Source: Burkholderiales bacterium
GTDB taxonomy: Bacteria > Pseudomonadota > Gammaproteobacteria > Burkholderiales > Nitrosomonadaceae
DNA: 64,000 nt
Assembly: GCA_015075225.1 (NCBI GenBank)
Contig: JABTUQ010000009.1
Coordinates: forward strand, 20,032 to 84,031
Direction: 5' to 3'
Shown here: piece after piece, positions 48,492 through 59,235 of the stretch
Position numbering within the stretch: position 1 is the first letter of the stretch
How the letters are laid out: each line of letters opens with the position of its first letter
Program-made: the position numbers and the translations under genes
Notes under the pieces: generated by a model
What the model was told of the DNA's origin: nothing
The model's database searches: none
The model's input: only the letters and a program-made list of their open reading frames with translations

Positions 48492-48973
48492 TCAAATATC
48501 TCACGTAATAGGTGTTCATAACGGTTTTTGATTAGATTTACCCACGCAGTTTCATCAATTAAATCAAATACGTGCAGTATCAGCGTGCTGCGGGCAGAAT
48601 TATAGTCAACCCATGCGGTACCAGGCGTGCCAGTGATGATGACGGCCAGAATAGCCAGCCCCATGGGGTCGCGTAGTTCCAGTGGTATTGTCATGAAACC
48701 GGATTTTCCAGTTTTTTTTCCATCATGCAGAATAATTTGGGCTACGGCGATGTTGGAACGCACGATGTCGTAGAACACGATACCAGCTAGCCTGAACAGC
48801 AAACGCCAGTGCCTGGGCCTGGAATCGCATGGATGCAGAGCTGCCAATCCTCTGGCCGCCATTATTGCGATGATTGTACCCAGCAGAAACTGGCCGAACG
48901 AGAAACCAGCCAGCATCAGCCATGTGATCAGCAGTGAAATAGTCAGTAGTGGATATGGAAACAGACTGTTCAT
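48488..48973 (-). CDS. mnhE: Mrp/Mnh antiporter subunit E
   Basis: A 161-residue protein with two to three N-terminal hydrophobic segments followed by a cytoplasmic domain. FYDIVRSNIAVAQIIL and ITGTPGTAWVDYNSARSTLI are the MnhE signatures. Overlaps mnhD and mnhF by four bases. Confidence 0.9.
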   Translation of the reverse strand: MNSLFPYPLLTISLLITWLMLAGFSFGQFLLGTIIAIMAARGLAALHPCDSRPRHWRLLFRLAGIVFYDIVRSNIAVAQIILHDGKKTGKSGFMTIPLELRDPMGLAILAVIITGTPGTAWVDYNSARSTLILHVFDLIDETAWVNLIKNRYEHLLREIFE

Positions 48974-50615
48974 TCTGCGTTCTCCTCCAGTCGTGGCAAT
49001 GATTTAGTGACTGGTGTCTCCAGGACACTTCCAATATACGGCTGAGGTTGATGCAGACTGTTCGCTGTGGTTTCCATGAATTGCATTACCGGACCGGCCT
49101 GCATGGTCAGTACCAGCGTCATGCACAGCAGGGCGGCAACCGGTACGATTTCGATCAGCAATACTCTTGGCAGGGCGGTATCGATCGGCGGTGCCCAGAA
49201 CGTGCGGATGCTGAGCGGCTCATGGCGATCAGCGTGGCCAATCCAGAAAGGATGAGCAGTGCCAGCAGCCACCATGAGGTTGCGGGGATCAGGTGTGCCT
49301 GGCCGGATTCGTCCGGGTTGAATAAAGCATTGAGGATGACAAATTTGGCGATGAATCCTGACAGGGGCGGCAGACCAGCCAGCAGGATAGCGCAAGCGGC
49401 GAAACAAGTCCCGAGTACGGCGATTGTCCTTGGAATGGCAACGCCAACGATTTCTTCATCAGCCATTTCCTCATCATAATCACCAAAGGCTTCCATGGTA
49501 ACGGCCAGAACGTTGGACGCCATGTTTTGCCCTCTCTCCACCAGTTCGATCAGCATGAACAAGGCACTGATCGCCAGAGTGGAACTTGCCAGATAAAACA
49601 GTGCCCCAGCTGTCACTCCATTGTGTACCAGACCCAGGCTTGCCAGCAGCGTGCCGGAAGAGATCAGCACCGAAAAGCCGGCAAAGCGCCCCAGAGTCTG
49701 GGAAGCGAGCACACCTGCCGTACCAAAGCCTATGGTGGCCAAGCCGCTATAAAACAGGATTTCTAAGCTCATATTCTCTGGAAAATCGGGTGTATTCCCA
49801 AAGAAAAGCAGCGACAGGCGCAGTAACACGTAAATACCAACTTTGCTCATGATGGCAAAAATGGCTGCAGAGGGTGCCGGAGCTGCGGCATAGGTCGCCG
49901 GTAGCCAGAAATTGAGCGGCCACATGCCCGCCTTGATCAGGAAAGCCACGCCGAGAATGGCCGCACCAGATTCCAGCATGATCCGATTTGCTTCGCTGAT
50001 TTGTGGAATACGCAGCGCCAGATCAGCCATGTTGAGCGTGCCGGTTACGCCATAAATCAGAGCAACTCCGATCAGGAACAGCAGCGAAGCTACCAGATTG
50101 ATAGCGATGTAGTGTAACCCTGCTTTTACCCGCAGCAGTCCGGATCCATGCAATACCAGGCCGTAGGAGGCCGCCAGCATGATCTCGAAAAAAACGAACA
50201 GATTGAACAAATCTCCAGTCAGGAACGCACCGTTTAATCCCATCAATAGCAACAGGAACAATGTATGAAAATGCACACCAGCCTTGTGCCAGCGTGCCAG
50301 CGAGAACACCAGGGAGGGCAGGGCGAGCAGAGCAGTCAGCACCAGCATCATGGCCGATAAGCGATCGAGCACCAGATTGATGGCAAAAGGTGGAGGCCAG
50401 TTGCCAAGCAGATAAACCGCTATCCTGCCGGAATCTTCTTCCGTATGCGCCATGCGCAGCAGCATTACTGAAACTGCCAGCAACGCAACGGTCGCACAGA
50501 TGGATACCACGGCCTTCACCGATCGTGCGCGATCCTCAAAAAACAGGAGAACCACGCCGGCGATAAATGGAATCAGAACTGGCGCAATGATCAGGTGTTC
50601 TGGTACCAGATTCAT
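48970..50615 (-). CDS. mnhD: Mrp/Mnh antiporter subunit D, frameshifted near the C-terminus
   Basis: 486 codons are in frame from the ATG at 50615. The protein is a polytopic NuoN/MnhD-type antiporter with FLTGDLFNLFVFFEIMLAAS, LIKAGMWPLNFWLPATYAAA and SKVGIYVLLRL, including the lysine and glutamate of the proton path. At about 49208 the frame breaks after LIAMSR; the natural end, RTFWAPPIDTALPRVLLIE to TKSLPRLEENAE, follows in another frame to 48970. One base is missing. Overlaps mnhC by one base and mnhE by four. Confidence 0.88.
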
Positions 50616-50956
50616 CAGTCGGGCTCCCTGCCATCCACATGGTCAGTACCTGTCAGGCCGCGGGTGGCGAGCAGGATAACCAGAAACAGTGCTGTTGTGG
50701 CAAAGCCGATGACAATGGCTGTCAGCACTAGTGCTTGAGGTACCGGATCAGCCAGCATTGCTGGATCAATCCGGGTGCCTGCTTGTGTGACGGGTGGTTT
50801 GTCAGCCACCAATCGTCCCATGCTGAAGATGAACAGATTGACAGCGTAAGAGATCAATCCCAATCCGATGATGACTTGAAAAGTACGCGGGCGTAGCAGT
50901 AACCACACTCCCGAACCCACGAGTACGCCGATACCGAGCGACAGAATCAGCTCCAT
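50615..50956 (-). CDS. mnhC: Mrp/Mnh antiporter subunit C
   Basis: A 113-residue, three-helix protein of the NuoK/MnhC type: GIGVLVGSGVWLLLRPRTFQ, IIGLGLISYAVNLFIFSMG and PVPQALVLTAIVIGFATTAL. The DP-PQALVLTAIVIG pattern is the family mark. Its ATG overlaps the mnhA stop by one base. Confidence 0.92.
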   Translation of the reverse strand: MELILSLGIGVLVGSGVWLLLRPRTFQVIIGLGLISYAVNLFIFSMGRLVADKPPVTQAGTRIDPAMLADPVPQALVLTAIVIGFATTALFLVILLATRGLTGTDHVDGREPD

Positions 50957-53872
50957 TATGTTTCCTCCCCGGTTTTGGCAGACTCGGTGGTACGCGTGCG
51001 GTAGCTGCGAGTGGATTGGTGTGCTATCGCAAGCAGCATCAGGGCGGTTGCGCCGACAACCAGCAAAAGTACGCCGAGATCAAAGAACAGTGCAGTGGCA
51101 ACAGGTAATTGGCCGATCAGCGGTATTTCCAGATAAGTGGAATACGTGGTAAGGAAAGGGAATCCCGATAGCCACGATCCCATGCCGGTGAGTGCTGCCA
51201 GCAGCAATCCAAATCCGATCCAGCGAATAGGCATGATATGCAGGCGATCTTCAATCTGACGGGTTCCGCTGGCGAGGTACTGCAACAGCAGACCGATCGC
51301 CAGTGTAATCCCGGCAGCAAAGCCGCCTCCCGGCAGATCATGGCCGCGTAGAAAAAGATAAACAGCTAGCAGGATGATGAATGGAAACATCCATTGCATG
51401 ATGACCGAAGGCACCAGCAGATAATCATGAACGGTTTCACCTATGTTGCGTTCTGGGTGGTCATCATCAAATGCGTTTTGCCTGCGCTGCTGTTCGGGAA
51501 TGTCGATACTGTCCGGCGCGGGCCGGAAGCGCCGCAGTAGTGCATAAACAGTGAGCGCCACGATGCCCAGTACGGTGATTTCACCAAAGGTATCAAAACC
51601 ACGAAAATCCACCAGAATGACGTTGACGACGTTGTGGCCTCCGCCTTCGGGATAGGCTTGTTCTACAAAGAAACGGGCGATCGAGTCATGCAAGGGTGCG
51701 CTGGTCATGGCGTGATAGGCGATGAGCATCATTCCACTGCCGCAGCTGATAGCCAGTATCAAATCCCGCAACCGGCGCGCCTTTGCTGTCAGCGTGGAGG
51801 CAATATCAATTTTTTCTACCCGTTTTGGCAGCCAGCGCAATCCCAGCAGGATCAGCACCGTGGTGACAATTTCTACCAGCAACTGGGTAACCGCCAGATC
51901 AGGGGCGGAAAACCAGACAAAGGTGATACAGGTAATCAAACCTGCACCCCCCATCAGGATGAGTGCTGCCAGGCGATGGTATTTGGCTTGATAAGCCGCG
52001 CCGAGTGCGCAGGCCATGCCGGTTCCCCAGAGCAGGGCAAACACGGGATCAATCCCGGTAAGGCTGGGCAGGGCAAAACTGCTGTCAGTGGTAATGAATG
52101 GCCAGCAGCCCGCGATCAGGGCGATCAATATCACCAGAAACAGTTGCGGCTGGAGGCGGTGTGTGCCAAAGGATTCTTCCAGCCAGCGTGCCCATCGCCA
52201 CGAGAGCGTGACCAGCATCCTGTCAAAAATATGTTGACCCTTGAGACGGTTCAATCCGGGCGGGCCATCTTCGCAGCGGGCAAGATAATTTTTCAGGATC
52301 AGATAAAGCAATATCCCGCTAATGAACGCAATCATACTCATGATTAGTGGTGTGCTGATGCCATGCCAGATTGCCAGGCTGTATTGTGGTGTGCGATCAC
52401 CCAGCACGGAGGTCACGGCGGTATGCAGGTAGGGGCCGATCGTCATGCCGGGAATTATGCCAACAATGAGACAGGCCAACACCAGAAACTCGATGGGTAG
52501 CCTCATCCAGTGGGGTGGTTCATGCGGTTCACCGGGGAGTTCCTGTGGTTTGGGACCAAAAAAGACGGTATGGATAAAACGCACGGAATAGGTCACGGCA
52601 AAGGCACCGGCAATCGTGGCGACATAGGGAAGCATCTCATCCAGCATGGAGCTGGAATGCTGTCCCAGGGTCTCGGCGAAAAACATTTCTTTTGACAGAA
52701 ATCCGTTGAGCAGCGGCACACCCGCCATAGCAGCACTGGCGACCATGGCCAGTGTTGCGGTAATTGGCATATAACTGAACAATCCACTTAATTTGCGCAT
52801 GTCGCGTGTGCCGGCTTCATGATCAATGATGCCGGCTGCCATGAACAATGATGCCTTGAAAGTGGCATGGTTCACCATGTGGAAAATTGCTGCCACGGCA
52901 GCCAATGGACTGCCAAGACTCAGCAGCGTGGTGATCAGACCGAGATGGCTAATGGTTGAATAGGCGAGTAATCCCTTGAGATCCCGCTGAAAGATGGCGA
53001 AATAGGCACCAAGCAGCAATGTACTCATCCCAGCCAGCCCGAGTATGAAAAACCATTCATCGGTACCGGACAATACTGGCCATAGCCGGGTAAGCAGGAA
53101 TACCCCCGCTTTCACCATTGTGGCCGAATGCAAATAAGCTGACACCGGTGTGGGTGCGGCCATGGCATTGGGCAGCCAGAAATGGAACGGAAATTGTGCG
53201 CTTTTGGTCAGTGCCCCCAGCAGGATGAGCGCCAGTGTGGGCACGTACAATTCATGTTCCCGGATGGCATTACCTGCCGCCAGAACGCTGTCGAGGTCAT
53301 AGCTGCCAACGATGTAGCCGGTGAGAATCAGGCCGGCGAGCAGACAAAGCCCGCCTGTTCCCGTGATGATCAGCGACATGCGCGCACCTTCACGTGCTGC
53401 CGCGTTGTGGTGCCAATAACCGATCAGCAGGAATGAAAAGATGCTGGTCAATTCCCAGAAAATGGCCAGAAGGATCAGATTTCCCGCGATCACCATGCCC
53501 TGCATGGCACCGGCGAAAGCCAGTAAAAACGAGAAGAAACGCGGTACCGGATCTCTGGGCGACATGTAATAGCGCGCATACAGCACCACGAGAAACCCAA
53601 TGCCAGTAATCAGCATTGAGAACATCCAGGCAAACCCGTCCATCCTGAGTGTAAAGTTCAGCCCCTGCGCAGGCAGCCATTCAATGTCGCTGCGAAGTAC
53701 TTCACCTTCGGAAATGAACGGATAGAGAATGGCCACGATGGCAAAGGCCGCGAACATGACACTGCCTGCCAGCCAGGCCTCGCATTACGGGCGTTGGTTG
53801 GCAGCATACCGCCAGTGCACTGCCAGCAAAAGGTAGTGCGATCAAAAGATAAAGGAGATTTTCGCTGCTCAT
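50956..53872 (-). CDS. mnhA: Mrp/Mnh antiporter subunit A, fused to subunit B domain, N-terminus frameshifted
   Basis: A very long membrane protein: 933 codons in frame from 53757 plus about 38 natural N-terminal residues from an ATG at 53872 (SSENLLYLLIALPFAGSALA) that are separated by two frame breaks near 53790-53815. The NuoL-like part has LILLAIFWELTSIFSFLLIG, LTKSAQFPFHFWLPNAMAAP and KGLLAYSTISHLGL; after about residue 700 comes the MnhB-like part with GHDLPGGGFAAGITLAIGLL. MrpA with fused B is common in Gram-negative Mrp (Pha-type) systems. Family role: Na+ or K+/H+ exchange by the hetero-oligomeric complex. First gene of the operon. Confidence 0.9.
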
Positions 53873-53899
53873 CCTCGAATAAATAAGGTAAACGCCCAT

Positions 53900-54180
53900 G
53901 CATAGCGTATTAACTGAAACTGATACAGATTGACAACCGGCACCGGGCAATTGCCTGACATTGTTAAGCGGCAAGATCACAATCTGAAACAATCAGAGGA
54001 CATGCTTCTGACATGTGACTGAAGGCTGTTGAGCCCGATGTGGATTCGGATCTCATGATAGCTGCAGACAGCTGGAATTATACTGTCGATGAATTAGGAG
54101 GGATTTATCAGATTAAAAATAATTTCCGGATTTATTCGTGGTACCCAGATAGAGGGAAACATGAAAAGGCGGAAAATCTT
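53900..54180. other. intergenic region upstream of the mnh operon, no gene seen
   Basis: About 280 bases with no supported open frame and no clear hairpin. It must hold the mnh promoter; no convincing -10/-35 pair is visible on the minus strand. Confidence 0.35.
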
Positions 54181-54182
54181 TC

Positions 54183-54329
54183 CAGGGAACCTCTGAAAAA
54201 CCACCTACGTTGTCATTTCTGCGTTAAAAATCGGCTCAAAATGTTCATTTATTACGTAAAAACTCTGCTTTCTCTCCGATTTTTGTCTTGAACCGATTGC
54301 CTCGCTGACGTTTTTCAGAGATTCCTTAA
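54183..54329 (+). repeat. MITE-like element, shortened copy (copy E)
   Basis: About 147 bp with good ends, GGAACCTCTGAAAAACCACC and GTTTTTCAGAGATTCCTTAA, and the left part GTTGTCATTTCTGCGTTAAA, but it lacks the central 60 bases (the CCAGCGCCTC...CGTTTTACTTG block) of copies B, C and D. Looks like an internal deletion derivative. Confidence 0.85.
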
Positions 54330-54395
54330 TGGAGGGAGGTAGAACACAGACCGCATTTGCTTCGAAAAGTATCTCTATAAAACTCAGCTGAGTTA

Positions 54396-55667
54396 CTAAT
54401 GCAACCACTTTAGTGCGGCAATCCGTTGTTCGATCTGATTCATCATGTTGTGGTATTGCGGGCTGTCGGTGCTGCCGAAGCGTGCTTTGAAGGTGGTTTC
54501 GGATAGGTGTTCCGGAAGATCGGTCCAGTGTGGTATCAGGTCGGTATCACGTATTCCGGCCAGAATAATATTTCGCATTCTGCGTGCAGAATCCTGGCTG
54601 GCTATGGCTTTTTCGGCAAAACGGGTTCCCGCGCGATCGGCGATGAGATCATTGAAGGAGAACCCGCTGCCGGAGCGCGAATCTTCCAGCTCCTTATATA
54701 AACCGATGGCATCGGAAAGGGTTGTATCGGCGTAAGCAGTGATGGCTGCCGAAGCCATGAAGTGCATGGCCAGATCGTTTCGTCCATCCAGCGTGACTTT
54801 GATATGGACTGGATCGGGCCAGCTGGCTGCTTCCGGTATGACTAATCTGAGCGGGAACTGGACGACATGAAATGCCGCTACCAGGATGGCAGCACGGAAT
54901 TCTTCCCGGATATTTTCCTGAGAGGGATGGCGTGCAGTTTCCTGCATGATCAGGATCAGCAATTCTGATAATGGAATGGTTGCTGATGTGTGGCCAAGAT
55001 TCTGTTTATTGAGGAAATGGTGGTAGTGCAATAGCCTTTTCAGTGTTTGCTGATCAAATAAAGGGAGACTGACAGGCGTATAGCTGGTTTTGTCTATGTT
55101 CCATCCGTTCCAGAAATAGGAAATTGCCGCTTCGTGAGGATAAAACTGCAGTTTCCTGAAGGCATCCAGGCCGGCGCGTGCATCCGGGCTGGCTGCTTGC
55201 GCCCATGACAGAAGTTTCTCGATAAAAAAATGAGTGAGAAAATCCGGGATATGCAGGTTACCGATTTTTATTGAACCCAACTGGGGAAGATTGTTGCTTT
55301 CGGTCAGCGTGGCTTGCAGATTGATATAACGTTTGGCCACGTCAGTATGTATCGGCAGGCTCAGCTCTATTTGCGCGCTTTTGCGTTGCATGGAGATTTT
55401 TGCATGACCGTGGCCGATATGATGTGCCAGGTAATTCAGGGCATTATCCAGGTCGTCAGCCTGGATTCTGATCGTGGCAGAGGTGCCGGGGCGGACCTGG
55501 TAGCGATGGGTGTCCAGAATATTCTTGGCGCGGGCAATTTGTTCCGGCGTGATGGAGATGTCTCTTTTAACCCGGGGCTGGCTATCCACAGCAAGGAAAA
55601 CCGAGATTGCCAGCGCGGCCATCACGATCAGGGCCGATATTCCTGTCAAATTAAGTAGTTTTCGCAT
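54396..55667 (-). CDS. conserved hypothetical membrane-anchored protein
   Basis: A 423-residue protein with an N-terminal uncleaved signal anchor (LLNLTGISALIVMAALAISV) and a large, probably periplasmic part rich in helices. A conserved-looking stretch near residue 320, AITAYADTTLSDAIGLYKEL followed by SGSGFSFNDLIADRAGTRFA, resembles a family of uncharacterised proteobacterial envelope proteins that I know only as hypothetical. No catalytic motif can be named. It stands alone on the minus strand; the Slp-like lipoprotein gene lies 113 bases upstream on the same strand. Confidence 0.75.
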   Translation of the reverse strand: MRKLLNLTGISALIVMAALAISVFLAVDSQPRVKRDISITPEQIARAKNILDTHRYQVRPGTSATIRIQADDLDNALNYLAHHIGHGHAKISMQRKSAQIELSLPIHTDVAKRYINLQATLTESNNLPQLGSIKIGNLHIPDFLTHFFIEKLLSWAQAASPDARAGLDAFRKLQFYPHEAAISYFWNGWNIDKTSYTPVSLPLFDQQTLKRLLHYHHFLNKQNLGHTSATIPLSELLILIMQETARHPSQENIREEFRAAILVAAFHVVQFPLRLVIPEAASWPDPVHIKVTLDGRNDLAMHFMASAAITAYADTTLSDAIGLYKELEDSRSGSGFSFNDLIADRAGTRFAEKAIASQDSARRMRNIILAGIRDTDLIPHWTDLPEHLSETTFKARFGSTDSPQYHNMMNQIEQRIAALKWLH

Positions 55668-55780
55668 ACGGAATCGGCGCTGTCAGGATATTGGAGTCAT
55701 CTTGTTCCGGATAACTGGCGGTCTGGGCTATTTGCGATGGATGAATAAATGCAGATGCACTGTGTATCCGGTCGCGTAAC

Positions 55781-56335
55781 TTACCACCAGAAACGGTAGG
55801 GCCGGTAATATCCGTTATAGAAAAAAGGGTAGCCATAATAACCGGGAGGCGCATAACGATATCGGTTGTTCCAGTAGGTGCTGTCTTCCCGATATGTTTG
55901 TGGCCAAAGATGAATGTTTTTTGCAGTGATGAGCGGGATATGGATGGTTTTGTTGCCAACAGTGCGCTCGATACTTCCCTTGATTGTCCCGGTGACTGTA
56001 ATTTCGGCACCTTTGGTATAAATAGCCGGATCAAGAAATTCGCTGATTTCAATAGCAAAACGTCCTTCTCCAGGTTTGCCGGTTTCCGGATATCCGCTGC
56101 GATCCAGTGGGTAAAAAAGAACCTGCATCAGGCTGGAATCTATTTCATTTTCCACTTCAATCACAGTGCCTCCCCAGCGAACCGGGGTGTCCTTGTGGAC
56201 TTCTGCATTCTGACTGACTGTTTGATAAGGGATTTCCATTGCTGAAAAATTCCTGATGTCAGGTGGCATGCTGGTACATGCGCCAAGAAAGAACAGGCAG
56301 CACAACAAAAGCAAGGGTATGGTGCGGATTTTCAT
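55781..56335 (-). CDS. Slp-family outer-membrane lipoprotein
   Basis: A 184-residue lipoprotein with signal peptide LLLLCCLFFLGAC and acylated C20. RWGGTVIEVENE near 55 and the GRFAIEISEFLDPAIYTKGA strand match the Slp (starvation-induced lipoprotein) family; the tail is unusual, a tyrosine- and proline-rich YRYAPPGYYGYPFFYNGYYR. The start at 56335 is chosen for the signal peptide; the longer frame from 56443 would bury it. Function of Slp proteins is poorly known. Confidence 0.85.
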   Translation of the reverse strand: MKIRTIPLLLLCCLFFLGACTSMPPDIRNFSAMEIPYQTVSQNAEVHKDTPVRWGGTVIEVENEIDSSLMQVLFYPLDRSGYPETGKPGEGRFAIEISEFLDPAIYTKGAEITVTGTIKGSIERTVGNKTIHIPLITAKNIHLWPQTYREDSTYWNNRYRYAPPGYYGYPFFYNGYYRPYRFWW

Positions 56336-56616
56336 AATTTCCTCGATTGGCAAGATGAAAAAAGTGGGTAGTCCGATTGGACAAACACTTTGCTGCAAGA
56401 TTCGCGAGGTCGCCATGAGATTACTTTTCGGCATCGTGAACATCTGGATCAGGCGATACGGAATTTACCGATCTGTGTGATCAAACCAGTTTATTCCGTT
56501 TGATTGAAAGGTATAATAACGGCTTTTACGCCTGCCCCCGGATTATCTTGTCGGACTTTGTTTCTCACATGGCTTTTTTCATAGCCGGTTCCGCATAAGG
56601 CTGAGGGATCATAAAC

Positions 56617-57342
56617 ATGAATCAGTCTTCCATCCTTGATTTCAGAAGCGGCACTTTTTTTGCTCCCATTATGGTTCTTTACAGCAATGATCTGGAGCAG
56701 ATCGAACAGCGGTTGCAGGAAAAAATTGCGAGCGCTCCTGATTTCTTCAGAAATTCTCCAGTGCTGTTTGATTTGAGTGAGCTCAATGAAAACAATAAAA
56801 AAATAGATGTCGCTGCGCTTGTATCCCTTCTTCGTCAATCAGGCCTGTTTCCGGTTGGAATCAGGGGAGGGGATCCTGCACAGGAAAAACAGGCGCTGGA
56901 GTTATCCGTGCCGATTGATTCCGGTCGCAGCCGCAATGATGCCATTCTGCCGGAAGTGAAAAAGAAAGATGATGCAGTGCCTCAAGTTCAGGCGGTTATC
57001 AGGGAGGCAGTGCGTGCACCGGCAATGATGGTTACACAACCGGTACGTTCGGGTCAGCGCATTTACGCTGCCAGCGATCTGGTCATTCTGGCGCAGGTCA
57101 GTGCTGGTGCAGAAATCATGGCTGAAGGTAACATTCATGTTTACAACACGCTGAGAGGACGAGCGCTTGCGGGTGTGCAGGGAGACACGGCAGCCAGATT
57201 TTTTTGCCTGGATCTGCAGGCAGAGCTGGTTTCAATTGCTGGTATTTATAAAACCAGCGAGGATTTGAAAGATGCTCCCAAAAAAAAGCCGGTTCAGATT
57301 TATTTGCGAGATCAGGCATTGATTATTGAAGAATTAAACTGA
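56617..57342 (+). CDS. minC: septum-site protein MinC
   Basis: A 241-residue MinC. An N-terminal FtsZ-inhibiting domain ([20 protein letters not shown]) is followed by a linker and the C-terminal beta-helix ([59 protein letters not shown]), the MinD-binding and dimer part. It blocks Z-ring assembly away from midcell. minD follows 25 bases on. Confidence 0.95.
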   Translation: MNQSSILDFRSGTFFAPIMVLYSNDLEQIEQRLQEKIASAPDFFRNSPVLFDLSELNENNKKIDVAALVSLLRQSGLFPVGIRGGDPAQEKQALELSVPIDSGRSRNDAILPEVKKKDDAVPQVQAVIREAVRAPAMMVTQPVRSGQRIYAASDLVILAQVSAGAEIMAEGNIHVYNTLRGRALAGVQGDTAARFFCLDLQAELVSIAGIYKTSEDLKDAPKKKPVQIYLRDQALIIEELN

Positions 57343-57367
57343 AATTATTTCGGAGAAGGAGATTCAA

Positions 57368-58177
57368 TTGGCAAGAATCATCGTTGTAACATCAGGGAAG
57401 GGAGGGGTTGGTAAAACCACGACCAGTGCAGCTATTGCCATGGGTTTGGCCAAAAGAGGGCACAAAACGGCTGTTATCGATTTTGATGTCGGTTTGCGCA
57501 ACCTGGATCTGATCATGGGGTGTGAACGCCGGGTAGTATATGATTTTGTTAATGTCATTAACGGAGAGGCGAACCTCAATCAGGCGTTGATCCGTGACAA
57601 AAACTGCAACCAGCTCTATATCCTTCCTGCCTCGCAGACACGCGACAAGGATGCATTGAACCTGGAAGGTGTGGGTAGGGTGCTGGAGGAGCTTTCCAGG
57701 GATTTTAAATACATTGTTTGTGATTCGCCCGCTGGTATCGAGAAGGGGGCCAATCTTGCCATGTATTACGCAGATGATGCTTTTGTTGTGACCAATCCGG
57801 AAGTATCCTCGGTAAGAGATTCGGATCGCATGCTGGGAATCTTGGCGAGCAAATCGCGCCGGGCTGAGTTGAATATGGAGCCTATCAAGGAATATCTGTT
57901 GCTGACGCGCTATGATCCAGACAGGGTTGAATCCGGCGAAATGCTGAGTCTGGATGATGTGCAGGAGATTCTGTCATTGCACTTGCTGGGCGTTATTCCG
58001 GAATCAAAAGCAGTGCTGAATGCATCCAATTCCGGTATTCCCGTGATTCTCGACGAAAAAAGTGATGCGGGTCAGGCTTATGCAGATGTGGTGGCGCGTT
58101 ATCTTGGAGAAAAAAGGCCGCTCCGTTTTATTGATAGCAAGAAGGGATTTCTCAGAAAGCTGTTTGGAGGTAAATAA
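57368..58177 (+). CDS. minD: septum-site ATPase MinD, TTG start
   Basis: A 269-residue deviant Walker ATPase. KGGVGKTT at residues 11-18 is the signature with K11 and K16, VIDFDVGLRNLDLIMGCERR follows, VCDSPAGIEKGANLAMYYAD is Walker B, and the C-terminal KKGFLRKLFGG is the amphipathic membrane-binding helix. The start is TTG at 57368, with AAGGAG eight bases before. Its stop overlaps the minE ATG. Confidence 0.97.
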   Translation: MARIIVVTSGKGGVGKTTTSAAIAMGLAKRGHKTAVIDFDVGLRNLDLIMGCERRVVYDFVNVINGEANLNQALIRDKNCNQLYILPASQTRDKDALNLEGVGRVLEELSRDFKYIVCDSPAGIEKGANLAMYYADDAFVVTNPEVSSVRDSDRMLGILASKSRRAELNMEPIKEYLLLTRYDPDRVESGEMLSLDDVQEILSLHLLGVIPESKAVLNASNSGIPVILDEKSDAGQAYADVVARYLGEKRPLRFIDSKKGFLRKLFGGK

Positions 58178-58470
58178 TGAGTTTGCTGGATTATTTCAGA
58201 TCGTCTAAATCTAAAACAGCTACGGTAGCCAAGGAAAGGTTGCAGATCCTGGTTGCGCATGAGCGCTATTACCGCGATAAACCTTCTTATTTACCCCAGT
58301 TGCAGGAAGAGCTGATGCAGGTTATTCGCAAGTATGTGCAGGTGGATCAGGATGCCATCTCGGTCAAATTCGAGCAGGATGAAAGCCAGGAAACTTTGGA
58401 ATTGAATATTGTCCTGCCGGATTCGCAAGCTGCGCGGAGCTCTCAGCAAGATACCGTGCGCGCTCTTTAG
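58177..58470 (+). CDS. minE: cell-division topological specificity factor MinE
   Basis: A 97-residue protein with the N-terminal LLDYFRSSKSKTATVAKERL region, which binds MinD and membrane, and a C-terminal topological domain ending in an NIVLPDS-type strand. It drives pole-to-pole MinD oscillation. Start shares a base with the minD stop. Confidence 0.95.
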   Translation: MSLLDYFRSSKSKTATVAKERLQILVAHERYYRDKPSYLPQLQEELMQVIRKYVQVDQDAISVKFEQDESQETLELNIVLPDSQAARSSQQDTVRAL

Positions 58471-58574
58471 CTGACCAATATCGATGGAATTATTAAAAAA
58501 TGACTGGAGCAGGGTTGTCTGCCGGATCATCTGTGATGATTCGTCCTGTATTTTTTGATTTTTCCGCTTTAAAT

Positions 58575-59222
58575 ATGGGTGGGGTAGTGTGCCGAAACTG
58601 GATGCTGGGTATTCTCCTGTTTCTGGCTGGTTGTGCTGGTCCGGGATTTCGTCAGGAGGATGTAACTACCGTCATCATTCAACCTGTATCTGAACAGATT
58701 GAGGTTGCGCATGAACCTTTTGTTCTTGTCGGCAGGCTGGCCGTAAATGCTAGGAAACACCATTTTTCCGGCGGGATTCGCTGGCAGCATACCGGGCAAA
58801 GTGACGAAATCTACCTGTTTTCTCCCCTTGGACAGATCGTTGCGGAGATTTCCAGAGATCAAATGGGTGTGCGTTTGATTACTTCCGAACCTGCTGTTTA
58901 TCAGGCGCAGAATGCGGAGTATCTTACCAGCCAGGTATTGGGCTGGGAATTACCGCTTGCCGGTATGCAGTTCTGGGTACGGGGAACTCATTTCCCGGGC
59001 ACGGTTGCTGAAAAGGATCTGGACAAAAACAAACGCACTCTTGCTATTCGCCAGGATGGGTGGCGGATTGTTTACCAGAATTATTATCCCGCGCGGAAAA
59101 ACATGTCGGCTTTGCCAAGATTGCTGGAATTCAGCCGGATGGATGTGAAAATGAAGCTGATTGTCGATCAGTGGCAAGGTGAAACAAGAAATGATGTGGC
59201 AGTAGACAAAGCATTACCGTGA
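58575..59222 (+). CDS. lolB: outer-membrane lipoprotein receptor LolB
   Basis: A lipoprotein of about 215 residues: signal GILLFLAGC with C20 from the ATG at 58575, then FVLVGRLAVNARKHHFSGGI, EIYLFSPLGQIVAEI and a LGWELPLAGMQFWVRG stretch, all LolB. It takes lipoproteins from LolA and inserts them into the outer membrane. The start is uncertain: GTG at 58587 is an alternative, and the frame is open to 58500. ispE follows 13 bases on, a common pair. Confidence 0.9.
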   Translation: MGGVVCRNWMLGILLFLAGCAGPGFRQEDVTTVIIQPVSEQIEVAHEPFVLVGRLAVNARKHHFSGGIRWQHTGQSDEIYLFSPLGQIVAEISRDQMGVRLITSEPAVYQAQNAEYLTSQVLGWELPLAGMQFWVRGTHFPGTVAEKDLDKNKRTLAIRQDGWRIVYQNYYPARKNMSALPRLLEFSRMDVKMKLIVDQWQGETRNDVAVDKALP

Positions 59223-59235
59223 TAACTTTCCATGC

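Noticed and set aside
54040-54291. 83-codon plus-strand frame upstream of and into the MITE
   Set aside because: It has no ribosome binding site and its second half is MITE sequence; no family is recognised.
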